DNA of 64,000 nt, from the NCBI GenBank assembly GCA_903876795.1, contig CAIRBK010000024.1:117162-181161 (forward strand), in the 5' to 3' direction. The stretch is from an uncultured Verrucomicrobiota bacterium. Its GTDB lineage: Bacteria; Verrucomicrobiota; Verrucomicrobiia; Opitutales; Opitutaceae. A program made the position numbers and the translations under genes. The notes under the pieces were generated by a model, which saw only the letters and a list, made by a program, of their open reading frames with translations, made no database searches and was not told where the DNA came from. Of this stretch, positions 1 to 9,190 are shown in pieces; the stretch's first letter is position 1, and each line of letters starts with the position of its first letter.

Positions 1-2
1 CG

Positions 3-1079
3 GCGGGTCGCGCCGAACGCGGGGGCGAACTGGAGGTCACCGGCGAGGCGTTTGAACTGCGGGCGGCGCTGGTCTGGGACGCCGGAACCGGGACCTTGCG
101 CTGGCGCATCACCCGGGGACGAATCGGGCTGGGCTCCTGGGTGGCGGCCTTGGCGGGTCGCCCGGAGTGGTCCGCGCAGTTGGCGGGCCTGTCGGCGGAA
201 GGAGACCTGGTGGTCCGAGGCGAGGGGACCTGGGCCGGCGGAGAACCGACGGGCCGGCTGGACGTCGAGTGGCGCGAAGGCGCGCTCCGCCACGCCGGCC
301 AAGGCTGGTCGTTGGAAGGGGTCAATCTCCGAGCGGGTGGCGACGTGCGCGGCTGGCTGGCCGGCAACGTGCCGGGCTCGCTGTCCGTGGGCACGATCAC
401 GACGACGCGCTTCGGGGCGCGCAAGCTCTCGGTGGACGCGGCGTTGGCGGGTTTCGGCCGGCTGGAGATCAAGGCCGCGCGGGTGGAGATCGCCGGTGGC
501 GAGGTCGAGGCGGAGCCCTTTTTCGTGAGGCTGGCCGAGCCGGTGGTGGACACGACGCTGACGATGCGTCGGGTGGGGTTGCAGGACTTGGTGGTGTTTG
601 TGCCGACCGCGCTGGCCGAGGCGCGCGGTCGCATCGACGGGACACTGCGGCTTGAGTGGAGCCGGGCCGAGGGCCTGAAGGTGGGCGCGGGCGAGCTTAA
701 ATTGGAAAAGAGCGAGCCGACCGTCATCAAGCTGGTGTCCTCCCCGGGTTTTCTCACGCGGAGCGTGCCGGCGCGCTTCGTTCTGGCGCCGCGGTGGTTC
801 GGACCGTTCAAGCGGTGGTTTTCCCCGGCGAATCCCGGCTACCGCACGTTGAGCGAGATCGAGACCGGCCGGCTGGCCCTGCGCGTCGAATCGCTGGAGG
901 CGAGGCTTTCCCCGGATGGCGACGCGCGGGGCCGGTCCGCCACGGTGGTCGTGCGAGCCCGGCCCGAGCTGGCGGGCGGAGCGGTGGGAGAGATCATTTT
1001 CGAGGTCAATGTCTCCGGTCCGCTCGCGTCGGTGCTCCGCGCGGGTCTGCAACGGGACTTCTCATTGCAGGCCAAGTGA
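3..1079 (+). CDS. ydbH: YdbH-like AsmA/TamB-family intermembrane protein, C-terminal part (5' end outside window)
   Basis: Frame is open to the window edge upstream of the listed ORF at 96; followed by YnbE-like lipoprotein and YdbL/DUF1318 genes as in the ydbH-ynbE-ydbL operon. Confidence 0.7.
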   Translation, partial: AGRAERGGELEVTGEAFELRAALVWDAGTGTLRWRITRGRIGLGSWVAALAGRPEWSAQLAGLSAEGDLVVRGEGTWAGGEPTGRLDVEWREGALRHAGQGWSLEGVNLRAGGDVRGWLAGNVPGSLSVGTITTTRFGARKLSVDAALAGFGRLEIKAARVEIAGGEVEAEPFFVRLAEPVVDTTLTMRRVGLQDLVVFVPTALAEARGRIDGTLRLEWSRAEGLKVGAGELKLEKSEPTVIKLVSSPGFLTRSVPARFVLAPRWFGPFKRWFSPANPGYRTLSEIETGRLALRVESLEARLSPDGDARGRSATVVVRARPELAGGAVGEIIFEVNVSGPLASVLRAGLQRDFSLQAK

Positions 1080-1140
1080 GCGGTCGCCCGGAGCGGGAAA
1101 CTTTCGTTGCCAGGGCGGGTCGGATTAGTGACCGTCCAAT

Positions 1141-1317
1141 ATGCTTCGTCGCATCCTTCCGCTTGTTTGCACGGCCCTCTTGTCGGGCTGCCTGCATGTT
1201 AAACTCGATCCGATCCAGGTTCACGCGACCGTTGATGTGAACGTGAAGGTGGACCGCGCGCTCGACGATTTCTTCGGCGACATCGACAGGAAGTCAGCGA
1301 CCCTCAAAACCCCGTGA
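1141..1317 (+). CDS. ynbE: YnbE-like small lipoprotein (58 aa: MLRRILPLVCTALLSGCLHVKLDPIQVHATVDVNVKVDRALDDFFGDIDRKSATLKTP); below ORF-track cutoff
   Basis: Lipobox LLSGC, YnbE-like VKVDRALDDFFGDID segment, position between ydbH and ydbL. Confidence 0.8.
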   Translation: MLRRILPLVCTALLSGCLHVKLDPIQVHATVDVNVKVDRALDDFFGDIDRKSATLKTP

Positions 1318-1694
1318 CCGCCCCCATGAAAACCTTTTCCCATCGCGTCCTCTTCTGCCTCGCGCTCGCCCTCGGCGCGGCTTCGGCGGTTTCGGCCCAG
1401 GACCTCGACGCCGTGCGCTCCCGCATGGAAAAACGCATCGAGACCATCGACGCCTTGAAAAAGCAGGGTGTGGCGGGCGAGAACAACCGCGGTTTCCTCG
1501 AAGTGCGCGCGGGCGACGACAAGGGCGCGGTCGCGGCCGAGAACGCCGACCGGACCTTGGTCTACGCCGCCATCGCGGTTAGAACCGGCAGTTCGCCCGA
1601 AGCGGTCGGCAAGGCCCGCGCCCGGCAGATCGCCAACGCCAGCGCGCCCGGCGTGTGGGTGCAGAACGAAAAAGGGGAATGGTTCAAAAAATGA
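1314..1694 (+). CDS. ydbL: YdbL family (DUF1318) protein with signal peptide; start 1314 (GTG) or 1326 (ATG)
   Basis: SAQDLDAVRSRMEKRIETIDALKKQGVAGENNRGFLEVR resembles DUF1318; operon context. Confidence 0.8.
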   Translation: MTAPMKTFSHRVLFCLALALGAASAVSAQDLDAVRSRMEKRIETIDALKKQGVAGENNRGFLEVRAGDDKGAVAAENADRTLVYAAIAVRTGSSPEAVGKARARQIANASAPGVWVQNEKGEWFKK

Positions 1695-2230
1695 ACCTCC
1701 AGGAACGTCTCGCCAGGCATCTCGGGAAAAAGCCCGACACCGCCGGCGCGCTCTTTGTAGCCGCCAACGCCACCGTGGTCGGCGACGTCGTCCTCGGCCG
1801 CGACAGCAGCGTCTTCTACGGCGCGGTGCTGCGGGCCGACATCAACCGCATCGAGGTGGGCGAGGGGAGCAATCTGCAGGACAACGTGATCGTGCACCTC
1901 TCCGACGACGCCGGCGTGCGCATCGGCAACCACGTGACGGTCGGCCACGGCGCGATCGTCCACGCCTGCACGATCGACGATGGCTGCCTGATCGGCATGG
2001 GGGCGACCATCCTCGATCACGCGCACATCGGCGCGGAGAGCCTCGTGGGGGCCAACTCCCTCGTGCCCCAGGGCTTCACCTGCCCGCCCGGTTCGCTGGT
2101 GGTGGGCTCGCCCGCCAGGATTGTGCGGGAGCTCTCGCCCGAGCAGCGCGGCTCCGGGCGCAAGCTCTCCGCCAAATACACCGAAGTCGCCAAGGCCCAC
2201 GCGCTCCTGCAAGCCGCCGGCCCGGCCTGA
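1691..2230 (+). CDS. Gamma carbonic anhydrase family (left-handed beta-helix hexapeptide) protein
   Basis: LGRDSSVFYGAVLRADIN..IGNHVTVGHGAIVHACTIDDGCLIGMGATILDHA hexapeptide motifs; ATG at 1691 overlaps upstream stop. Confidence 0.9.
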   Translation: MNLQERLARHLGKKPDTAGALFVAANATVVGDVVLGRDSSVFYGAVLRADINRIEVGEGSNLQDNVIVHLSDDAGVRIGNHVTVGHGAIVHACTIDDGCLIGMGATILDHAHIGAESLVGANSLVPQGFTCPPGSLVVGSPARIVRELSPEQRGSGRKLSAKYTEVAKAHALLQAAGPA

Positions 2231-2240
2231 AGGCGCCCGG

Positions 2241-2738
2241 TCAGCCCGCCTCGACGGGTTCCAGTGTGAGAAAGGTGTAGCGCCAGCGGGCGTCACTGCT
2301 CTCGCGACGGCAGACTTCGCGGGTGAAGCGTGACCGCCAGTCGGGGAAAAACGTGTCCCCGCCCTCGATCACGGCATGGACGAGCGTCAGGTGCAGGCGG
2401 TCGCCGATGGCCAGGCCTTCCTCGTAAACGCGCTGGCCGCCGCACAGGTAGATCTCGCCCCGCAGGGTTTGGGCGACGGCCACCGCGTCGCGCAGGCTCG
2501 CGGCGGCCCGCACGTGCGGTGGTAGTTTCTCGGGGTCCTGGGTGATCACCACGACGTCGCGGCCCTGCCCGCAGCTCGGCCACTCTCCGAAGGAGCGCGA
2601 GCCCATGACCACGGTGTGGCCGCGGGTTTTTTCCAAAAAGAAACGGGTGTCTTCCGGGATCGACCACGGCAGGCCGCCGTTGCGGCCGATGACGCGGTTT
2701 TCGGAACAGGCGACGATGAGGTTGACGGGCTTGGACAT
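2241..2738 (-). CDS. folA: Dihydrofolate reductase
   Basis: MSKPVNLIVACSENRVIGRNGGLPWSIPEDTRFFLEKT..GRDVVVITQDP..IYLCGGQRVYEEGL; internal Met gives the better start. Confidence 0.93.
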   Translation of the reverse strand: MSKPVNLIVACSENRVIGRNGGLPWSIPEDTRFFLEKTRGHTVVMGSRSFGEWPSCGQGRDVVVITQDPEKLPPHVRAAASLRDAVAVAQTLRGEIYLCGGQRVYEEGLAIGDRLHLTLVHAVIEGGDTFFPDWRSRFTREVCRRESSDARWRYTFLTLEPVEAG

Positions 2739-2838
2739 GGGGATTTGCGGGAGTGAAGCCGGTCGCGGCGGGAGTCGCACGTCTGTTTTCTGACTTTAGT
2801 CGGCGGTGTTCCGCGCCGATGCTGTCCGGCGCCACCCC

Positions 2839-4509
2839 ATGTTGTCCTGCCGCAACCTCACCGTCCGCCCCCGCGCCGGCGCGACCCCTTTGATTCACGG
2901 CGCCACCGCGCATTTCCCCGCCGGCGGCCTGCATGCGCTCATCGGTCCCTCGGGCTGCGGCAAGACCACGTTGCTCAAGGGCATGCTCGACATCCTGCCC
3001 TCCGAGGGCGAGGTGGCGCTGCGCGGCCGCGTGCCGGTGTCGCGGGAGGAGTTGTTGCGCGAGGTGGCGTTCGCCCCGCAATTCAGCATCGCCCACGGGA
3101 AACTCACCGTGGCCGAGGCGGTGGACTGCGCGTTGCGCCTGTATCAACGCATCGACGACGCGACCCTTTCCTCACGCAAGACCGAGCTGCTGGAGGTGGT
3201 CGGTCTCGCCGAGAGGGCCGGCACGGCGGTCGAGAAACTCAGCGGCGGCCAGTTGCGCCGGCTCGGCCTCGCGCTGGAACTCACCACCGACCCGGCGTGC
3301 CTGTTGTGCGACGAGGTGACCAGCGGGCTGGACCCGCGATCGGAAGACCAGATCCTCGCCGTGCTGCGCGCCCTGGCCGGGCGTCGCGGCAAGACCGTGG
3401 TGTGTGTGATTCACAATCTGGCCAAGCTGGCGCAGTTCGACACCGTCACCGTGGTGTTCGAGGGCGCGGTGGTCTGGCAGGGAACGCTTGCGGCCATGCT
3501 GGAGCATTTTGAAATCGCCGACGCGCTGGAGCTCTACGACCGCCTGAGCGCCCGGCCGCCGGCGCACTGGCGGCGGCTATGGGAAGCGGTCGTGGTCGCA
3601 GCGCCCGCCCCGGTGCCGGTCTTCGAGCCGCAGCCCGCAGCCATGCCCGTCGGCCGTCCCTCGGCCGTGTCGCAACTGGCGACCCTGCTCGGCCGGCGCT
3701 GGCGGCTGCTCCTGAGGGATCGCGGTTACCTGTGGCTCACGCTGGCCATCACCTTCGGTTTCCCCTGCCTGGTGGTGATCTTCGCCCTGGGCGGGTTGCC
3801 CCAGCTCAAGGGGCTGGCGCTGGAGACGACCGGAGGATTTTTGGAGACGCTGCAGGCGCGCGCGTCCTACCGGCAGGCGGCGGCGGAGACGGCCACGCTC
3901 GTCTCGGGGTTGATTGTTTTCCAGGTGATCCTGCTGTGCCTGATGGGCAGCAACAACGGCGCGCGGGAGATCGCCGGAGAGCGCGCGCTTTACGAGAAGG
4001 AGCGCATGTCGGGGCTGAGGCCCTCGGCCTACGCGTGGTCCAAGCTCATCCACACCGCGCTGCTGGGGGCGGCGCAGGGGGTGTGGATGATGGTTTTTGT
4101 GAAGCTGCTGTGCGCATTCCCCGGAGGCTGGGGGGCGCAGCTGGCGGTGCTGGCGGCCACGGGCGCCTCGATGAGCGTGGTGTGCCTGGGATTGTCGGCG
4201 GTGCTCGCGTCGCCGGACAAGGCGTCGTTGCTCTCGATCTACCTGGTGGGTTTCCAACTGCCGTTGTCGGGCGTGGTGCTGGCTCTGCCGGCGGCGCTCG
4301 TCTGGGCGGTGCGGCCGTTCATAGCGACATATTGGGGCTGGGCCGGTTATCTCATGGCGATGACCGATTCGCGTTTTTACGACGCGGTGGTGATGCTCGA
4401 CAAGGGGTGGCTGGCCTCGCCCGCCGCGGCGGTCGCGGTGCTGGCGGCGCACCTGATGGCGGGAGCCGTCCTCGTGTTTTGGGGTTGCCAGAAAAAGTGC
4501 TGGCCGTGA
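2839..4509 (+). CDS. ABC-2 type (ABCG-like) transporter, fused ATPase and permease
   Basis: Walker A GPSGCGKTT, signature LSGGQLRR, Walker B CLLCDEVTSGLDP, C-terminal multi-TM ABC-2 permease. Confidence 0.9.
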   Translation: MLSCRNLTVRPRAGATPLIHGATAHFPAGGLHALIGPSGCGKTTLLKGMLDILPSEGEVALRGRVPVSREELLREVAFAPQFSIAHGKLTVAEAVDCALRLYQRIDDATLSSRKTELLEVVGLAERAGTAVEKLSGGQLRRLGLALELTTDPACLLCDEVTSGLDPRSEDQILAVLRALAGRRGKTVVCVIHNLAKLAQFDTVTVVFEGAVVWQGTLAAMLEHFEIADALELYDRLSARPPAHWRRLWEAVVVAAPAPVPVFEPQPAAMPVGRPSAVSQLATLLGRRWRLLLRDRGYLWLTLAITFGFPCLVVIFALGGLPQLKGLALETTGGFLETLQARASYRQAAAETATLVSGLIVFQVILLCLMGSNNGAREIAGERALYEKERMSGLRPSAYAWSKLIHTALLGAAQGVWMMVFVKLLCAFPGGWGAQLAVLAATGASMSVVCLGLSAVLASPDKASLLSIYLVGFQLPLSGVVLALPAALVWAVRPFIATYWGWAGYLMAMTDSRFYDAVVMLDKGWLASPAAAVAVLAAHLMAGAVLVFWGCQKKCWP

Positions 4510-4526
4510 GCTTTTCTTCCACCCCT

Positions 4527-4892
4527 ATGCTGCCCCGGCTTTTGCGCTGTGCGTTCCGTCTGCCCCTGATTGCGGCGCTCGGGCTGTCCTTCTGGCTGGC
4601 GGCGGGTTGCGGGCGTTCCGGCGAGCCGTTCCCCGTGCGGTCGTTTATGGCGGCACCCGACAATCTCCAAGGCAACCGCTACCAGCTCGAAGCCGAGATC
4701 GACGCCCAGCTCAACTGGCGCGAGGGCGTAGGCCGGCTGGTCGCCGTGCGGGCTTTGCGCGAAGACGTGCGCCTGCCGGTCTTCATCGCCGATTCCCTGA
4801 AGGCCAACCTGCTCGTCGCACAGCGCTACCGGTTCGAGATCAGCGTGCGCAAGGGCGGTCTGCTCTACGTCGAATCCCTTCGTAAACTCTGA
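4527..4892 (+). CDS. Hypothetical secreted protein/lipoprotein
   Basis: MLPRLLRCAFRLPLIAALGLSFWLAAGCGRSGE signal/lipobox; ORF in frame 3 with better internal ATG. Confidence 0.65.
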   Translation: MLPRLLRCAFRLPLIAALGLSFWLAAGCGRSGEPFPVRSFMAAPDNLQGNRYQLEAEIDAQLNWREGVGRLVAVRALREDVRLPVFIADSLKANLLVAQRYRFEISVRKGGLLYVESLRKL

Positions 4893-4894
4893 CC

Positions 4895-6946
4895 ATGCGC
4901 CGCCCTCCGATACCCCTGCTGCTGCTGCTCGCCGGAGCCTCGCTGGCCCAGGCGCAGACGTCCCCGGCCGCAGCCGTCGCCGCCGACAAGGCCGTCGCCA
5001 ACCGCACCGATTCCAAGCCAGCCGCCACCGAGTCGCTGACCCGCGCCGTCAACATCAACAGCCTGGAGAGCGGCACGCTGCTCCAGGTCATCAACCAGGC
5101 CTTCAACACCAACTCCGACTCGATCAACCCCGAGAACGGCACGATGAACTGGAAGGGGCACTCCTACGACCTCGGCCAGTTCCGCGTCTTCCGCGGTCGC
5201 TTCGAGCGCTACCTCTCACTTCCGGCCACCCGTGACCAGGACCTCTACACGGCCACGCTCGACGAGATATTCAAGCTCCTCTCGACCCGCACCGCCAACG
5301 GCAGCCAGGACGGCGTCGTCGAGGCCTGGAAACTCCTCTACCGCGCCGCCGAGTTCGACGCCGACGGCGGCAACAGCCTCGGCGTGGCCAACCAGATATT
5401 CAACGCCTGGCGCATCCGCGACGAGAAGGCCGCCTTCAACGTCACCCAAACCGAGCTCCAGCGCATCCGCCGCCAGCAGAGCGCCGGCGTGGTCTACGGC
5501 GGCGATGTCATGGCGACCGAGACCGGGAGCACCGTCGCCGACGCGGTCTCCAGCGCCGCCCTGATCGGCGGTCTGGGTGGCGGCACCTCCGGTTCCGGCG
5601 CCGCCGCCGGTGCCAACAACGGAGGCACCCAGACCGGGTCCCGCCCCTCCGCCGCCGGCGGCCAGACCCGCCAGCAGTTGGGCGGCGCTCTCACCACCGG
5701 GCCCGCCGGCCAGCTTTTCCGCGCCCGCGAACTCGCCGAGACCGAGGCCAAGATCAAGGCTCTCGAGGCCGCCGGCATGCTCTCCGTGACCCAGGCCAAG
5801 ATTCAGTTCCAGAGCCAGATCATGAGCCTGTTTCTCCAGCGCCGCTTCCAGCACGCGCTGATCGCCTCCAGCTTCTACCGCTACATCTTCAAGGGCTCCC
5901 ACCAAAACCTCGAGGTCGGCAAAAAGGAGTTGTCCTCCTTCCTGCCCGGCACCGATCTCGCGCTCACCGTCGAGACCATCGAGTTCCTCTGCCGCGAGGC
6001 CATCAACGACGTCAACGGCGGCATGGCGGCCGTGCGCGCCAACTACGACGACAACCGCAAGATCGCCGCCATTGAGCGCCTGCAGGAAACCTTCTTCCTC
6101 GGCGAATATCTCCCGGCCGTCACCCAGTTCGAGCCTTCGCGCAAAGACTCCCTGTTCACTCTTTATCGGAAGGTCGACGAGGCCCGCAAACTCGCCGACC
6201 TGCGGGATTACGACGCCGTCATCGTGCTTACCGAGGAGATCGCCGCCCTCACCGGTGATTTCCGCACGCCCGAGGTCACCGCCGCCGTGCGCTCGGCCCA
6301 GCGCATGAGCACCCTCGCGCTCAACGCCGCCCAGCAGTCCGCCGCCGCCGGCGACTACAACAAGGCCCAGGAATTCGTCGAGAAGGCCGCCCAGCTCTGG
6401 CCGCTCAATCCCGCGATCAAGAACTACACCGAGAACATGGCCTCCCAGGCCGACCTCGGCACCCAGGCCGCCGTCTTCTTCGACGACGCGATCAAGCGCG
6501 ACGACTTCCGCCGCATCTACGAACGCCGGGCCGAGCTCGCCGTGGCCTTCCTCAACGACGCGGTGCGCGGTCCCCAGCTCAGGGCCGTCATCGACCGCAT
6601 GGCCCGCGTCGAGATCTACCTCGCGCAGACCGATGAGCTGCTCGCCCAGAACAACGCCTACTCCGCCTGGGAGGCCCTCGCCGCCGCCGCGAGCTTCGCC
6701 CCCAACGACGTGGTTCTGAACCAGCGCATGGCCCGGCTCGCGCCCCGCGTGGCCGAGTTCGTCGGCCGGCTCGACCAGGCCAAACGCCACGAGGCCGAGG
6801 GGCGCCTCGCCGCCAGTCTCACCCAGTATCTCGCCGCCCAGGACCTGCACCCCGCCAGCCAGCTCGCCCGCACCGGGCTGGCCCGTGTCGGCGAGGCCAT
6901 CATGACCCGGTTCGCCGCCGAGACTACCCCCGCCTCCGACAAATAA
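4895..6946 (+). CDS. Large secreted TPR-like/helical repeat protein of unknown function
   Basis: Signal peptide MRRPPIPLLLLLAGASLAQAQ, Gly/Ala-rich linker, helical-repeat-like C-terminus. Confidence 0.7.
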   Translation: MRRPPIPLLLLLAGASLAQAQTSPAAAVAADKAVANRTDSKPAATESLTRAVNINSLESGTLLQVINQAFNTNSDSINPENGTMNWKGHSYDLGQFRVFRGRFERYLSLPATRDQDLYTATLDEIFKLLSTRTANGSQDGVVEAWKLLYRAAEFDADGGNSLGVANQIFNAWRIRDEKAAFNVTQTELQRIRRQQSAGVVYGGDVMATETGSTVADAVSSAALIGGLGGGTSGSGAAAGANNGGTQTGSRPSAAGGQTRQQLGGALTTGPAGQLFRARELAETEAKIKALEAAGMLSVTQAKIQFQSQIMSLFLQRRFQHALIASSFYRYIFKGSHQNLEVGKKELSSFLPGTDLALTVETIEFLCREAINDVNGGMAAVRANYDDNRKIAAIERLQETFFLGEYLPAVTQFEPSRKDSLFTLYRKVDEARKLADLRDYDAVIVLTEEIAALTGDFRTPEVTAAVRSAQRMSTLALNAAQQSAAAGDYNKAQEFVEKAAQLWPLNPAIKNYTENMASQADLGTQAAVFFDDAIKRDDFRRIYERRAELAVAFLNDAVRGPQLRAVIDRMARVEIYLAQTDELLAQNNAYSAWEALAAAASFAPNDVVLNQRMARLAPRVAEFVGRLDQAKRHEAEGRLAASLTQYLAAQDLHPASQLARTGLARVGEAIMTRFAAETTPASDK

Positions 6947-7090
6947 CGCCCCCGCTTCCCTGGGTTATTTGCCCGGGTGGATGTCTCTTGAAAAAACTCT
7001 CATAGTTTGGTGCCGGCCCGGTTACATGCTTGGTTTCCCGGCGTCACTTCAACCTAACTACCCCGCTTCATTTCCAACCCCTCCCCCAAC

Positions 7091-7630
7091 ATGATCAAAA
7101 TTGATACCCCTGACCTGGCCGCCTACGTCAAATCGCAGCGTGGCGGACCCCTGCTTACGATTATCGACGAAGTGCGCGACCTGGTCTTCATCAAGGATAC
7201 GGAGGGCCGATTCCTCTACAGCAACCGCGCCCACCTGGCCCACCTTGGGCGCACCGAAGCCGATATTCTGGGCAAAAACGACTTCGACCTTTTTCCCGCC
7301 CACCTGGCGGCCGCCTTCTATTCCGCCGAGACCCATCTCTTCGAGACCCAGCAGCCCGTCATCCGCATGCAGGAATCGGTCGATGCCCAGGGACAGAAAT
7401 TTTTTGCCACCGCCATCAAGATCCTCATCTGCGACAAGCACGACAACGCCCTCGGCTTGATCGGCAGCGTACACCGCATCGCCATTGAGGACTCCCACGA
7501 TATGGAGCAGTCCAAGGCCCACATCCTCTCCATACTGCGCCAACAGCCCGGCATCACTCACAGCCAGCTCAAGGCCTTCGAGGCGACACTCCCCTCCGTC
7601 CTCGCCGGATCGGGCGAGGGCCGCAGCTGA
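7091..7630 (+). CDS. Stand-alone PAS domain protein
   Basis: IIDEVRDLVFIKDTEGRFLYSNRAHLAHLGRTEADILGKNDFDLFPAHLAA typical PAS; no kinase or effector domain. Confidence 0.85.
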   Translation: MIKIDTPDLAAYVKSQRGGPLLTIIDEVRDLVFIKDTEGRFLYSNRAHLAHLGRTEADILGKNDFDLFPAHLAAAFYSAETHLFETQQPVIRMQESVDAQGQKFFATAIKILICDKHDNALGLIGSVHRIAIEDSHDMEQSKAHILSILRQQPGITHSQLKAFEATLPSVLAGSGEGRS

Positions 7631-7732
7631 GCGTTTTTCGAGGCTGCGATGCCTCCCGCCTCTGACGCATACCAAGCGCGGCGTCACCGACACGCTTGCG
7701 GTTGAGTGCGCGGGGCGGCAGCCGCAACCGGG

Positions 7733-7753
7733 AAGCCCCCCTGCGGGGGGCTT
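7733..7753. terminator. GC-rich hairpin between convergent genes (AAGCCCCCC-TGC-GGGGGGCTT)
   Basis: Perfect 9-bp stem, 3-nt loop; no strong U tract. Confidence 0.45.
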
Positions 7754-7805
7754 GGAAAGAACGTTCCCGTGGCTCCCTTCCGTCTTTCCGGGACGCAATC
7801 CCGTC

Positions 7806-8324
7806 TCAAGCCTTGGCCGGGACGATGCGGATGCTCTCCACCTCGACGCGGTCGATCGGGTTGCTCTTCTCGCCGCCGCCGCCGTGGGTGGTGGGCACGG
7901 TGGCGATCTTTTCCAATACGTCCGCACCGGCGACCAGCTGGCCGAAGGCGGTGTATTGCTTGTCGAGGAAGCGGGCGTCGCCGTGGCAGATGAAGAACTG
8001 GCAGCCGGCGGAGTCGGGGCTGGCGGCGCGGGCCATGGAAAGGACGCCGCGCACATGGGGCTTGGCGTTGAACTCGGCCTTGATCTTGTAGCCCGGGTCA
8101 CCGGTGCCGGGGACGCCGCGGGCGCCCTTCTTGGTGTTGGGGCAGCCGCCCTGGATCATGAAGCCCTTGATGATGCGGTGAAACGCGGTGCCGTCGTAGA
8201 ACTTGTCGTTGGCGAGTTTCTTGAAGTTTTCGACGGTCTTGGGAGCGACGTCGGTGTAGAAGGCGACGGTCATTTCGCCGTAGGCGGTCTTGATGATGGC
8301 TTGTTCGGTGGCGGTGTTGCTCAT
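7806..8324 (-). CDS. Peptidyl-prolyl cis-trans isomerase (cyclophilin)
   Basis: TVENFKKLANDKFYDGTAFHRIIKGFMIQGG..GCQFFICHGDARFLDKQYTAFGQLV; start at MSNTATEQ. Confidence 0.93.
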   Translation of the reverse strand: MSNTATEQAIIKTAYGEMTVAFYTDVAPKTVENFKKLANDKFYDGTAFHRIIKGFMIQGGCPNTKKGARGVPGTGDPGYKIKAEFNAKPHVRGVLSMARAASPDSAGCQFFICHGDARFLDKQYTAFGQLVAGADVLEKIATVPTTHGGGGEKSNPIDRVEVESIRIVPAKA

Positions 8325-8395
8325 GGGAGAAAAGCACCAGCAAGCCGCCGGGCGGAGGGGCGCGCAAGCCGGGAATCGGCCGAGTGCGCGCGGGC

Positions 8396-9091
8396 CTAGT
8401 CCACCAACCGGTAGCCGATGCCGGACTCGGTTTTGAAGTAACGCGGCTGGTTTGGGTCGGGCTCCAGTTTCTGGCGCAGGTGCGTCATGTAAACGCGCAG
8501 GTAGTGCGTCTGCTCCTCGGCGTTCGGCCCCCAGAGGTCGCGGAGAATCTGACGGTGCGTGAGGACTTTCCCGCGATGGGCGACCAGCAGGCGGAGGAAG
8601 GCGTATTCCTTGGCGGAGAGCTTCACGTCGGCGCCATCCTTGGTCACGGTGCGGCGGGTGAGGTCTATCTCCACGGGGCCGAATTTCACGATGCTCACCT
8701 CGTCGGCCGGATGCGCGCGGCGGATGAGCACGCGCAGGCGGGCGAGGAGTTCGCCGCTGCCGAACGGTTTGGTGAGGTAATCGTCGGCTCCAGCGTCGAG
8801 CGCGGCGATTTTCTGGGCCTCCTCGCCGAGCACGGAAAGCACGAGAACGGGGACCTGGCTCCATTCGCGCAGGCGGCGAAGAACGTCGAGGCCGGAGAGA
8901 TCGGGCAGGCCGAGATCAAGGATGATGGCGTCGGGGCGTTTGAGCGCGGCCTCGTTCAGACCAAGCCGCCCGGTGTCGGTCTCGCGCACGGAATGGCCGG
9001 CGGCTTCTAGAGTGATGCGCAGCAGGCGCCGGATCTGCACCTCGTCGTCGATGACGAGGATGTCGGCGGGAACGGTGGTGGTGGCGGGCAC
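8396..9091 (-). CDS. kdpE: Kdp operon response regulator KdpE
   Basis: OmpR-type receiver plus winged helix, ends HYLRVYMTHLRQKLEPDPNQPRYFKTESGIGYRL; adjacent to kdpD. Confidence 0.93.
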   Translation of the reverse strand: MPATTTVPADILVIDDEVQIRRLLRITLEAAGHSVRETDTGRLGLNEAALKRPDAIILDLGLPDLSGLDVLRRLREWSQVPVLVLSVLGEEAQKIAALDAGADDYLTKPFGSGELLARLRVLIRRAHPADEVSIVKFGPVEIDLTRRTVTKDGADVKLSAKEYAFLRLLVAHRGKVLTHRQILRDLWGPNAEEQTHYLRVYMTHLRQKLEPDPNQPRYFKTESGIGYRLVD

Positions 9092-9105
9092 GGGAATTTA
9101 AGGGG

Positions 9106-9125
9106 GACGGACCTCCAGGTCCGTC
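9106..9125. repeat. REP palindrome (GACGGACCT-CC-AGGTCCGTC)
   Basis: Perfect 9-bp inverted repeat upstream of kdpE start, downstream of RAYT. Confidence 0.85.
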
Positions 9126-9164
9126 GGGATGGTGTGCGGGTTGGGCGGGTTAAAAATTTTAACG

Positions 9165-9186
9165 GGACGGACCGGGAGGTCCGTCC
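9165..9186. repeat. REP palindrome (GGACGGACC-GGGA-GGTCCGTCC)
   Basis: Perfect 9-bp inverted repeat 4 bp beyond RAYT stop codon. Confidence 0.9.
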
Positions 9187-9190
9187 TCCT

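Noticed and set aside
5216-6850. 544-aa minus-strand ORF opposite the 683-aa secreted protein
   Set aside because: High-GC shadow ORF: Gly/Val/Glu-rich composition, no domain motifs, fully antisense to a better gene.
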